Made by a program: the position numbers and the translations under genes. A DNA stretch of 61,365 nt from RGIG6353 sp045590615 (GTDB taxonomy: Bacteria > Bacillota > Clostridia > Oscillospirales > SIG627): contig JAZNRH010000044.1 in the NCBI GenBank assembly GCA_045590615.1, positions 1 to 61,365 on the forward strand, written 5' to 3'. Below, one piece after another: positions 8,832 through 15,759 of this stretch. The notes under the pieces are model-generated. The model did not search any database and was not told the origin of the DNA. It saw only the letters and a list, made by a program, of their open reading frames with translations. Position 1 is the first letter of the stretch. Every line of letters begins with the position of its first letter.

Positions 8832-8921
8832 GGAGAAGTACCCAAGGGGTTAAGGGGGCAGTTTGCTAAACTGTTAGGTCGGGTTACCGGCGCGCGAGTT
8901 CGATCCTCGCCTTCTCCGCCA
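8832..8921 (+). tRNA. tRNA-Ser(GCU)
   Basis: Acceptor stem GGAGAAG (8832-8838) pairs with CTTCTCC (8911-8917), with discriminator G and an encoded CCA (8919-8921). The anticodon stem GCAGT/ACTGT encloses loop TTGCTAA with anticodon GCT at 8865-8867. A long variable arm (class II tRNA) and a T-loop GTTCGATCC are present. It reads AGC/AGU serine codons. It has its own promoter and terminator. Confidence 0.97.
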
Positions 8922-8952
8922 AAAAACGACAAGTGAAAACTTGTCGTTTTTT
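8921..8952 (+). terminator. Terminator after tRNA-Ser
   Basis: AAAAAACGACAAG/CTTGTCGTTTTTT inverted repeat with a 6-nt loop and T tract, starting at the last A of CCA. Confidence 0.9.
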
Positions 8953-8985
8953 ACTTTTTCCCTTTTACTTTTTCCCTCTTACTTA

Positions 8986-9016
8986 AAAAAATCCAAGCCT
9001 TTCGACTTGGATTTTC
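8986..9016. terminator. Second hairpin downstream of tRNA-Ser
   Basis: AAAATCCAAG/CTTGGATTTT stem with an 8-nt loop. A-rich and T-rich flanks on both sides would allow it to work in either direction. Confidence 0.5.
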
Positions 9017-9120
9017 CGTTATTTATTCATCAGCGAGAGGGAGTGAGGAAATATGAATCGGGTATTTTTCACCACTCAACATTATTATTATATCATACAA
9101 TATGGCGTTTGTAAAGGTTT

Positions 9121-9159
9121 TTTTGTGCAATAGAGAAAAAAACTCCCTATTGCACAAAA
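9121..9159. other. Perfect 13-bp inverted repeat
   Basis: TTTTGTGCAATAG/CTATTGCACAAAA around a 13-nt loop. There is no clear T tract on either side. The GTGCAATAG core recurs in the terminator at 50943-50978. The rest of 9017-9185 shows no gene. Confidence 0.6.
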
Positions 9160-9189
9160 ATTCTTTGTTTATTTCTTACAATTTGTCAA

Positions 9190-9218
9190 TTGAAAAAGCT
9201 GTTTTTTTATGCTATAAT
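9190..9218 (+). promoter_or_regulatory. Promoter of an unassigned transcript
   Basis: TTGAAA, 17-bp spacer with TATGC before the -10, TATAAT. It drives the region ending at the 9542-9597 terminator. Confidence 0.6.
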
Positions 9219-9224
9219 AAAGCC

Positions 9225-9597
9225 AGAAAGAAGGAAGGACGGTAAACTCCAATGAGAAGTTAAAAAAGACTTTTTCAATTACAGGTTCAAAAACAAAATC
9301 CGAACAGCTGAACATGAGAGCAATAAAAGCTCCGAATGAAAAAATTGATATAGAGTCGGATTGAACGGGCAATTGAAAACAAGTCAGGAAAAGCACTCTT
9401 CCCAAATACAGTTGCGCAGGTTTCATAATGTGGTTCTCCATAGAGAAAAAAGAGTTAAATGAACAGTTACACAAGAAAAAAGGGAAGGGTAGACAACAGA
9501 AAGAGAGGTCACGAAAAGTGTTAGATATCAAGAGTGAACAGAAGTGACCCTTAATTATGAATTTACAACTCATAGTTAAGGGTCATTTCTTTTTTTG
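9225..9597 (+). ncRNA. Putative orphan transcript (ncRNA or decayed small gene)
   Basis: A sigma-A promoter and a strong terminator bound about 370 nt that hold no convincing gene. Candidate short frames on this strand are an open stretch without a normal start (about 9219-9361, containing TVNSNEKLKKTFSITGSKTK), a 3-codon ATG frame after GGAAGGA, and a 39-codon frame at 9428-9547 beginning MWFSIEKKELNEQ that is very basic and has only a weak ribosome site. I see no RNase P, tmRNA, 6S or SRP signature. It could be a regulatory RNA, a peptide gene or a gene remnant. Confidence 0.35.
9542..9597 (+). terminator. Strong terminator of the orphan transcript
   Basis: 19-bp near-perfect stem (arms 9542-9560 and 9570-9588; ACCCTTAA core) with a 9-nt loop, followed by a T tract. 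Confidence 0.85.
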
Positions 9598-9613
9598 TTT
9601 TGTGAGTTTATTA

Positions 9614-9642
9614 TTGACATTCGACATTTTTGGTGTTATACT
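9614..9642 (+). promoter_or_regulatory. Promoter of the leader ORF and antiporter
   Basis: TTGACA, 17-bp spacer, extended TGTTATACT -10. The predicted start is about 20 nt before the leader ORF. Confidence 0.85.
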
Positions 9643-9667
9643 TTTGCTTGTGCAAGGAGATGACGAA

Positions 9668-9766
9668 ATGTATTCTATCGGTGACAGTCTCCTCACACAC
9701 TCCTCTTTCAAGTTCTTGGGAGAAATGGAGAATGGTGCGAGCACCTTAAAGGCAAATCAGGATTAA
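9668..9766 (+). CDS. 32-codon leader ORF upstream of the antiporter
   Basis: ATG at 9668 follows AAGGAG with an 8-nt spacing and a strong promoter 25 bp upstream. It encodes 32 residues beginning MYSIGDSLLTHSSFKF and ending STLKANQD, and stops 17 bp before the antiporter start. It resembles no protein I know and has no membrane segment. Placement and a proper ribosome site suggest either a regulatory leader peptide or a small protein co-expressed with the antiporter. A longer frame starting at 9557 is unlikely, because it begins inside the preceding terminator and before the promoter. Confidence 0.5.
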   Translation: MYSIGDSLLTHSSFKFLGEMENGASTLKANQD

Positions 9767-9783
9767 TCATCAGAGGTATAACT

Positions 9784-11061
9784 ATGGAAACGTTACTTAT
9801 TTTATCTATCGCGCTTTTTTCGGGCTTGATGCTTTCAAGAGTTGTAAAGCGCTTTCAGCTTCCGGCTGTTACGGCGTATCTTGTTGCAGGTATCATAATC
9901 GGTCCGTATCTTATCGGTGGACTCGGAGTTGAGGGACTCGGCTTCAATTCGCACGAGCAAATCAAGAGCTTTGGTATTATTTCGGACGTAGCTCTCGGCT
10001 TTATTGCCTTTTCAATCGGAAACGAATTCAGACTTGAAGAGCTGAAAAAGACGGGTAAGCAGGCTACGATAATAGGAATTTTTCAAGCAGTTTTAGCTAC
10101 CCTGCTCGTTGATGCTGCTTTAATTGGACTTCATTTTCTCATTCCCGACAAGCTGCCTCTTCCTTCGGCAATCGTGCTTGGTGCAGTAGCCTCGGCTACA
10201 GCCCCTGCAGCAACTCTGATGGTAGTGCGTCAGTATAAGTCAAAAGGACCTCTTACCAACATTCTTCTCCCTATAGTTGCGCTTGACGATGCTGTCGGAC
10301 TCATTCTTTTTGCAATTTCCTTTGGAGTTGCAAAGGCGTTGATTTCGGGAGCAATCGACCTTATTTCAGTAATCGTTGAGCCGATTGTAGAGGTTGTTGC
10401 CTCTCTTATTTTAGGTGCAGTAATGGGCTTTTTGTTCACCTATTTCGAGAGATTTTTCCACTCTCGTTCAAAGAGACTTTCAATGTCGGTCACCTTTGTG
10501 CTCCTTACGGTTGCGCTTTCGATGCTTGACTTTCATATATTCGGTATCCACGTTGCATTCTCGTCACTTCTCGTATGTATGATGTTGGGTACAATCTTCT
10601 GCAACTTCTGTGAGCTTTCCGAGGAGCTGATGGATAGAATTGACCGTTGGAGTGCGCCTCTTTTCGTATTGTTTTTCGTAATCAGCGGCGCAGAGCTTGA
10701 GCTTTCGATATTCAAGAGCCCGATCTTCGTGCTCATCGGAGTGGTATACATAATCTTCCGTTCTGCAGGAAAATATCTTGGTGCTTTTTTGAGTGCAAAA
10801 GCGACAGGGTGCGATGAAAATATTGTCAAGTATCTTGGCATAACCCTTCTTCCACAGGCAGGCGTTGCGCTCGGTATGGCAATCAAGGCAGAGGCGCTCG
10901 GAGAGCCCGGTGCAGTAGTTGCAAATATTACACTCTTCTCGGTGCTCATCTATGAGCTCGTAGGTCCGTATCTCACTAAGGTTGCGCTCACTAAGGCAGG
11001 AGAAATTCAGCCCGAGGGTAAGGTCAGCGCAAGAAATAAAGCCTTGGAAAATAAGAATTAA
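9784..11061 (+). CDS. CPA2-family cation:proton antiporter
   Basis: 425 residues with about twelve membrane segments. The N-terminal LSRVVKRFQLPAVTAYLVAGIIIGP and the mid-protein VLGAVASATAPAATLMVVRQY and PIVALDDAVGLILFAI are hallmark segments of monovalent cation:proton antiporters of the CPA2 (KefB/NapA) type, with the ion-binding Asp pair in LDDAVG. It exchanges Na+ or K+ for H+ across the cytoplasmic membrane. There is no cytosolic TrkA-N/RCK domain; the protein ends in a short charged tail. It is expressed from a strong promoter with a 32-codon leader ORF in front. Confidence 0.9.
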   Translation: METLLILSIALFSGLMLSRVVKRFQLPAVTAYLVAGIIIGPYLIGGLGVEGLGFNSHEQIKSFGIISDVALGFIAFSIGNEFRLEELKKTGKQATIIGIFQAVLATLLVDAALIGLHFLIPDKLPLPSAIVLGAVASATAPAATLMVVRQYKSKGPLTNILLPIVALDDAVGLILFAISFGVAKALISGAIDLISVIVEPIVEVVASLILGAVMGFLFTYFERFFHSRSKRLSMSVTFVLLTVALSMLDFHIFGIHVAFSSLLVCMMLGTIFCNFCELSEELMDRIDRWSAPLFVLFFVISGAELELSIFKSPIFVLIGVVYIIFRSAGKYLGAFLSAKATGCDENIVKYLGITLLPQAGVALGMAIKAEALGEPGAVVANITLFSVLIYELVGPYLTKVALTKAGEIQPEGKVSARNKALENKN

Positions 11062-11111
11062 GATTAAAATTTAAGTCAATAATTTGGGTAGAAATTACTT
11101 TGGAGGAAGCT

Positions 11112-11681
11112 ATGAAGTATTTTTTACCCATTTTTTTCGCCCTTACGGTAATAACGGTGATGCTTGCGCCACAGAGCGACGAGTCGGATATGGCGAGAAT
11201 TCACGTTGTTGCAAATTCTGACAGCGAGAGGGATATCGAGATAAAGCTGAAGGTTGCTCGGCGAGTGAGAGAGCTTTTGAAAGACGAAAAATTCGATTCG
11301 CTTGACAGCATCAGAACGGGACTTGAAAAAAAGCTGGACACAATAAGGCTTGAAAGCGACAGAGTGCTCGGGGAGTGTGGCGCAGGCTATTCTACAACAG
11401 TTGAGCTGGGGGTGAGAAGCTTTGAGAGTAAAACGCTCGACGGCTCGCTCTATCCGGGTGGCGATTATCTTGCTCTTACTCTGACGCTTGGCAAGGGCGA
11501 GGGACACAATTGGTGGAGCGTTATTTTCCCCGACGTCAGTATGGGCGCATCTCTTGCACTCGGAGAGGAGGGGAGTGTTGGCAAAACGGTTATCCTCGGT
11601 GACAACAGGGTAGTCAAGCTGAGAAGTCTCCTTTTAGATATTGTTTACTTTATTTGTCTTGACAAAGATGTGGAAAAGTAG
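11112..11681 (+). CDS. spoIIR: Stage II sporulation protein R
   Basis: Forespore-secreted signal that triggers SpoIIGA to process pro-sigma-E in the mother cell. The family core is visible: RIHVVANSDSERDIEIKLKVA after an N-terminal membrane/signal segment (about 5-20), then the SLYPGGDYLALTLTLGKGEG stretch and NWWSVIFPDV. I chose ATG 11112, 5 bp after GGAGG; a TTG at 11100 is in frame but lies ahead of that site. The protein is then 189 residues, slightly shorter than B. subtilis SpoIIR. Together with spoVM and sigH it marks a spore-forming lineage. Confidence 0.92.
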   Translation: MKYFLPIFFALTVITVMLAPQSDESDMARIHVVANSDSERDIEIKLKVARRVRELLKDEKFDSLDSIRTGLEKKLDTIRLESDRVLGECGAGYSTTVELGVRSFESKTLDGSLYPGGDYLALTLTLGKGEGHNWWSVIFPDVSMGASLALGEEGSVGKTVILGDNRVVKLRSLLLDIVYFICLDKDVEK

Positions 11682-11687
11682 TAAAAT
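11659..11687 (+). promoter_or_regulatory. Promoter of the first LtaS-like gene
   Basis: TTGACA, 17-bp spacer, TAAAAT, lying over the 3' end of spoIIR. Confidence 0.7.
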
Positions 11688-11718
11688 ATCTCTCAGTTTA
11701 ATAAAAGGATAGATTGCT

Positions 11719-13743
11719 ATGTTAAAAAAATTTCCAAAGCTTGAAAGAATACACAGCTTTTTTGCTTCGCACGGAGTTCTTTCTTGCTTTTTAATATCTC
11801 TTTTGACAAATCTTGCAATAGAAATGCTTTCGAGACATTCCTTTTTCGAGGGAATAAAGCATATCTTCATATCACCTCAGGTCTTTTTTTACAATTCGCT
11901 TGCCATATTCACCATTACCCTGATTGCCCTTTTTTTCAGAAAAAGAGCCTTTGCAGTCGCAGTCATTTTAGCGCCCTTTTTGTCTTTGGGTATAATCAAC
12001 TGCGCTGTGCTCGCCTATAGGGTGACACCCGTTTCGGCAACCGATTTCGTTAAGATAAAATCAATTTTCGGAATTTTCAACCTCTACCTTGAAGGCTGGG
12101 TGCTTGTGGCAATAGGGGTATTTGTTGTCGCAATAATACTACTTTACTTACTGATTTATAAAAAATCCGTCTTGAGAGAGAGGCGCGTCGTTCACGGAAT
12201 AGTGCTTCTGCCAACCTTTATAGTTCTGCTTGCACTTATATCAAATACTTTTATTTCGCAGGGCTATCTCTCAAAGAAGTTCACCAACCTCAACGATGCG
12301 TACGAGGATTACGGCTTTGTCTATTGCTTTTCGTGCAGTGTTTTTGATACCGGTATCGATAAGCCCGAAAATTACTCCGAGGAAAAGGTCAATACAATCC
12401 TTGACAAAATCAAGGCAGAGACCACTAATCAGCCCGAGCTGAAGCCAAACGTTATATTTCTTCAGCTGGAGTCCTTCTTTGACGTAAATGAAATAAATTC
12501 GCTTGAATACAGCGAAAACCCCATTCCCTGCTTTACATATCTCAAGGAGAATTATCCACACGGAGCTCTCAGAGTGCCCTATATCGGCTCGGGAACTGCC
12601 AACGTTGAATTTGAAATTATGACGGGAATGTCTCTTGATTACTTTGGACCGGGCGAGTATCCTTATAAAACCGTTTTGCAGACGACGGCTTGCGAGAGCA
12701 TTGCATTCAATCTCAAGGAGCTCGGTTACACAGCTCACGCAGTTCATAACCACAAGGGCTCGTTCTATGACAGAGCGCACGTATTTTCAAGCCTTGGTTA
12801 CGATACCTTTACCTGCCTTGAGTTTATGCAGAACGCCACCTATAATCCGATTGGCTGGGCAAACGATAGCGTATTGACCAAAGAAATCTTGAACTGCCTC
12901 GACTCCACGGACAATCAGGATTTCGTTTACGGAATAACCGTTCAGTCGCACGGTGTCTATTCACCCGAGGTATTGGAGAGCGTGGACTACATCTATGACG
13001 TTCGGATTGTTGATGAAACGACTCGTGTAAACGAGGTTGCCTTTGAATATTATCTCACTCAGCTCAGCGACGTTGATAGCTTTGTGTCCGAGCTCCTCGG
13101 CGAGCTTGATACTCGTGATGAAGAGACGGTAGTGGTTATCTACGGAGACCACCTTCCGTACTTTGCGTTGAGAGATGACGAAATGAAGGACGGTAACGTA
13201 TACGAAACCGAGTACGTCATCTGGTCAAACTATCCCCTTGAAGCAGAGGGCAAAGATTTATATTCATACGAGCTTTCGGCTCACGTGCTCTCTCAGCTTG
13301 GAATGAATAACGGACTTATTACCAAGCTTCATCAGAATTCACAGCGTGACGACGAGTACTTCGCTTCCCTTGAAACGCTTCAGTACGATATGCTCTACGG
13401 TGACAAGGAGTGCTATATCTACGATACAATCTACACTCCGTCGGAATTGAAGATGGGTGTAATTGATTTTGAAATAACCGATGTCAAGAACACCGAGGAG
13501 GGACTCAGAGTCTCGGGTCTCGGCTTTACCGAGTTTACCTGGCTCAAGGTCAACGGAGAAAAGCATCAGCCGGTTTACGTTGACGACTCCACGCTTTTGC
13601 TTCCCGAGTTCGAGATACTGTACGGTGACGTGATAAACGCCATTCAGACCAATGGAAAGCGAACAACCTTCACTACGAGTGAGCCCTTTGTTTTCGGCGA
13701 GGCATCCGAGTACAAGAACGTACCGGAGGATGTTCGGTCTTAA
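11719..13743 (+). CDS. LtaS-like membrane phosphoglycerol transferase (copy 1)
   Basis: 674 residues: about five N-terminal membrane segments (to residue about 180), then an extracellular alkaline-phosphatase/sulfatase-fold domain. Metal and nucleophile motifs match lipoteichoic acid synthases: PNVIFLQLESFF, nucleophile Thr293 in GSGTANVEFE, and IYGDHLPYF. LtaS polymerises glycerol phosphate from phosphatidylglycerol outside the membrane. The C-terminus carries about 110 extra residues after the catalytic domain, ending with a beta-rich segment (LRVSGLGFTEFTWLKVNGE) that may be a small accessory fold. It shares only the core with the second LtaS-like gene at 56857. It has its own promoter inside the end of spoIIR. 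Confidence 0.88.
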   Translation: MLKKFPKLERIHSFFASHGVLSCFLISLLTNLAIEMLSRHSFFEGIKHIFISPQVFFYNSLAIFTITLIALFFRKRAFAVAVILAPFLSLGIINCAVLAYRVTPVSATDFVKIKSIFGIFNLYLEGWVLVAIGVFVVAIILLYLLIYKKSVLRERRVVHGIVLLPTFIVLLALISNTFISQGYLSKKFTNLNDAYEDYGFVYCFSCSVFDTGIDKPENYSEEKVNTILDKIKAETTNQPELKPNVIFLQLESFFDVNEINSLEYSENPIPCFTYLKENYPHGALRVPYIGSGTANVEFEIMTGMSLDYFGPGEYPYKTVLQTTACESIAFNLKELGYTAHAVHNHKGSFYDRAHVFSSLGYDTFTCLEFMQNATYNPIGWANDSVLTKEILNCLDSTDNQDFVYGITVQSHGVYSPEVLESVDYIYDVRIVDETTRVNEVAFEYYLTQLSDVDSFVSELLGELDTRDEETVVVIYGDHLPYFALRDDEMKDGNVYETEYVIWSNYPLEAEGKDLYSYELSAHVLSQLGMNNGLITKLHQNSQRDDEYFASLETLQYDMLYGDKECYIYDTIYTPSELKMGVIDFEITDVKNTEEGLRVSGLGFTEFTWLKVNGEKHQPVYVDDSTLLLPEFEILYGDVINAIQTNGKRTTFTTSEPFVFGEASEYKNVPEDVRS

Positions 13744-13779
13744 AATGTTTTTGATAAAGTATAATTTTTCAAAAAGGTA

Positions 13780-13808
13780 TTGACATTTTGTAAAACTTGT
13801 GCTATAAT
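13780..13808 (+). promoter_or_regulatory. Promoter of infC-rpmI-rplT
   Basis: TTGACA, 17-bp spacer, TATAAT, preceded by an A/T-rich stretch. Confidence 0.9.
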
Positions 13809-13814
13809 TCCTGA

Positions 13815-13952
13815 GTACAAAGAAGAAGAACGCTCCGTTCTCACCCGTCAGCAAATGAGCTCGACGCGGTTAATACAGAAATTAACAAGGGTGGACCTTG
13901 TGTTTGTGTGTGGAGTGTTTTTCTCCACACATTTTTTTCGGAGGTGTTTTAC
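13815..13952 (+). promoter_or_regulatory. infC leader, probable L20 autoregulatory leader
   Basis: About 140-nt untranslated leader with an early CTCACCC segment (near 13840) able to pair with GGGTGGACC (near 13889), a 6-bp ACAAGG/CCTTGT hairpin, and then an intrinsic terminator before the infC ribosome site. In Firmicutes, L20 represses infC-rpmI-rplT by such attenuation; assignment here rests on position and architecture. Confidence 0.6.
13907..13938 (+). terminator. Attenuator hairpin before infC
   Basis: TGTGTGGAG/CTCCACACA stem with a 7-nt loop and seven T, ending just before the infC GGAGGT site. Confidence 0.85.
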
Positions 13953-14480
13953 ATTAGCACGAAAGAACTTCTTATCAACGAAGAGATAAGAGCAGAAAAA
14001 ATGAGAGTAATCGGAGCAGACGGAAGTCAGCTTGGTATACTCAGCCGTAAGGATGCGCTTGCGCAGGCACATGAGGCAGGACTCGACCTGGTTGAAATGT
14101 CACCCAACGCAGAGCCACCCGTATGCAAGATAATGGATTATGGAAAGTTCCTTTACGAGCGTACCAAGAAGGAAAAGGAATCCAAGAAGAAGCGCACGGT
14201 GGTCGAGGTCAAGGAAATCAAGTTTTCTTGCAGAATTGACAAGCACGATTTTGAAACAAAGCTCAATCATGCAAAGAGATTTCTCGGTGACGGAAACAAG
14301 GTAAAGATTACGATAGTTTTCTCGGGACGTGAGATGAATCACACCGACAGAGGCTACGACCTGATGGCAAACATTAAGGAAGCTCTTGTTGATATTGGAG
14401 GAGCCGACAAAGCACCATCGCTTGACGGCAGATTTATGACCCTTGTAATATCACCAAAGAAACCGGACGAAGCAAAATAA
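13953..14480 (+). CDS. infC: Translation initiation factor IF-3 with AUU start
   Basis: IF-3 binds the 30S subunit, keeps it dissociated from 50S and checks the start codon. The protein shows the N-domain (LLINEEIRAEKMRVIGADGSQLGI), the basic linker (ERTKKEKESKKKRTV) and the C-domain (KFSCRIDKHDFETKLNHAKRFL, then KVKITIVFSGREM). No ATG, GTG or TTG fits the usual length. An ATT codon at 13953 lies 7 bp after a perfect GGAGGT site and gives 175 residues beginning (M)STKELLINEEI. infC of E. coli and of Bacillus stearothermophilus also start with AUU, which lets IF-3 repress itself. An in-frame GTG-type start at 13908 falls inside the attenuator hairpin and is rejected. Confidence 0.93.
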   Translation: MSTKELLINEEIRAEKMRVIGADGSQLGILSRKDALAQAHEAGLDLVEMSPNAEPPVCKIMDYGKFLYERTKKEKESKKKRTVVEVKEIKFSCRIDKHDFETKLNHAKRFLGDGNKVKITIVFSGREMNHTDRGYDLMANIKEALVDIGGADKAPSLDGRFMTLVISPKKPDEAK

Positions 14481-14501
14481 AATATTAAAGGAGATACAAT
14501 T

Positions 14502-14699
14502 ATGGGAAAAATTAAGAGCCATAAGGCTTCAGCAAAGAGATTTACACTCACAAAGAGTGGTAAGATGAAGATGAACCACATGGGACGTCGTCACAAGACA
14601 GGCAACAAGCCCGGAAAGCGTCTTAGAAGTCTTCGCAAGGCAGGATACATGAGCGAGTCAACAGCTCGTAACATTAAGACAATTCTTCCTTACGCATAA
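14502..14699 (+). CDS. rpmI: 50S ribosomal protein L35
   Basis: 65 residues, very basic, with the L35 pattern GKIKSHKASAKRFTLTKSGKMK and the later GRRHKTGNKPGKR. It lies 21 bp after infC with an AAAGGAG site, in the conserved infC-rpmI-rplT operon. Codon bias is strong, as expected for a highly expressed ribosomal gene. Confidence 0.98.
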   Translation: MGKIKSHKASAKRFTLTKSGKMKMNHMGRRHKTGNKPGKRLRSLRKAGYMSESTARNIKTILPYA

Positions 14700-14732
14700 G
14701 CTTGGAAGAAAGAAATTTAGGAGGATATTGAA

Positions 14733-15086
14733 ATGGCAAGAGTAAAGCGCGCGATGATGACTCGCAAGAGAAGAAATAAAGTTCTTAAGCTCGCAAAGGG
14801 CTACTGGGGTGCTAAGAGCAAGCACTTTAAGATGGCTAAGCAGCAGGTAATGAAGAGTGGTAACTATGCATTCGCAGGTAGAAAGAACAAGAAGAGAGAT
14901 TTCCGTTCTCTTTGGATTACACGTATTTCTGCACAGTGCAAGGTTAACGATATCAATTACTCAAGATTTATGAACGGTCTTAAGAAGGCAGGTATCGACC
15001 TCAACAGAAAGATGCTCTCTGAAATTGCTATCAGCGACAAGGAGGCTTTTGCTGCACTTGTTGAGAAGGCAAAGGCAGCCCTTTAA
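14733..15086 (+). CDS. rplT: 50S ribosomal protein L20
   Basis: 117 residues, the normal L20 length. Motifs RVKRAMMTRKRRNKVLKLAKGYWG near the start (TRKRRNKVLKLAKGYWG is the family signature), YAFAGRKNKKRDFRSLWITR in the middle, and a globular C-domain that binds 23S rRNA. L20 is an early assembly protein and, in Firmicutes, the repressor of this operon through the leader RNA. A strong ribosome site (AGGAGG) lies 8 bp before the ATG, and a terminator follows. Confidence 0.98.
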   Translation: MARVKRAMMTRKRRNKVLKLAKGYWGAKSKHFKMAKQQVMKSGNYAFAGRKNKKRDFRSLWITRISAQCKVNDINYSRFMNGLKKAGIDLNRKMLSEIAISDKEAFAALVEKAKAAL

Positions 15087-15092
15087 TAATAA

Positions 15093-15127
15093 CTTTTGAG
15101 CCGTGACACTCTGTCACGGCTTTTTCA
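15093..15127 (+). terminator. Terminator of infC-rpmI-rplT
   Basis: AGCCGTGACA/TGTCACGGCT stem with a 3-nt loop and TTTTT. Confidence 0.92.
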
Positions 15128-15144
15128 AAAGAAAGGAATAAGCT

Positions 15145-15741
15145 ATGAAAAAAATTTTTATAACCCTATTGATAGTAGCTATGTCATTTTCACTTTTAGC
15201 CTCTTGTGCCGATAAGGATACTATTCCCGAAAATGACGATATAATTTTGGAATACGACGACAGTCACGAGCGTAAGGCAGACGAGTCAATCGATTACTTT
15301 TTCTCGCTTCTTACCGAAAAGGGATACAGCAACTATATTTTAGCCTTCCCACCCGAATACCTTCGTGGTTATCAATTAGAGCTTGGCTATGACGACGCCA
15401 CCTTCAAGGAGGCTCTCGATAACGCAACCTACGCTTTTCATTCAAACCGTGACGTAACCTACGGTGGCTTGGAGTATCATATCGAATATGAGCTCGTTGA
15501 AGAGAAGGAATGGGAAATTTTAGATGCTACCGACCTTATAGGCGACCTCAGAGAATATTGCTATATGAAAACGAGCTCGATTACCAATGTTGTGGATAAG
15601 ACTTATTTCGTAAGAACCTACGGACTTGACACCGAGATGGGAGATATTTATTCCGAGGAGACCTCAAACGAGGTTGTTACAATGCTTTATATCGAGGGCG
15701 AGGGCTGGTACGTTTCACCTACCGAGCTCCAACTTCCTTAA
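15145..15741 (+). CDS. Secreted lipoprotein of unknown function
   Basis: 198 residues. The N-terminus is a type II signal peptide (MKKIFITLLIVAMSFSLLASC) with lipobox LASC, Cys21 being the lipidated residue. The mature protein is acidic, with a short linker followed by a mixed alpha/beta region containing LAFPPEYLRGYQLELGYDD and a tail ending YVSPTELQLP. I do not recognise a domain. It lies 18 bp upstream of the first of three substrate-binding lipoprotein genes, so the two are probably co-transcribed. No strong promoter is seen after the rplT terminator; a weak TTGAGA/TAATAA pair lies at 15061-15089 inside rplT. Confidence 0.7.
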   Translation: MKKIFITLLIVAMSFSLLASCADKDTIPENDDIILEYDDSHERKADESIDYFFSLLTEKGYSNYILAFPPEYLRGYQLELGYDDATFKEALDNATYAFHSNRDVTYGGLEYHIEYELVEEKEWEILDATDLIGDLREYCYMKTSSITNVVDKTYFVRTYGLDTEMGDIYSEETSNEVVTMLYIEGEGWYVSPTELQLP

Positions 15742-15759
15742 CAGAAAAAGGAGAATAAA

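Noticed and set aside
9169..9573. 134-codon frame on the minus strand
   Set aside because: Its residue composition is that of a shadow (Phe, Ser, Leu, Cys rich), and promoter and terminator both point to the plus strand.
9650..9783. c-di-AMP or ion riboswitch before the antiporter
   Set aside because: I could not place any conserved core of the ydaO, yybP-ykoY, nhaA or fluoride classes; a small ORF explains the region better.
13880..13900. T-box leader before infC (AGGGTGGACC resembles AGGGTGGNACC)
   Set aside because: Only about 75 nt separate the promoter from this site, too short for stem I, and one base of the motif is missing. An L20-type leader fits better.
13908..13952. IF-3 start at an in-frame codon 45 bp upstream
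   Set aside because: It lies inside the attenuator stem and adds 15 hydrophobic residues not seen in IF-3.
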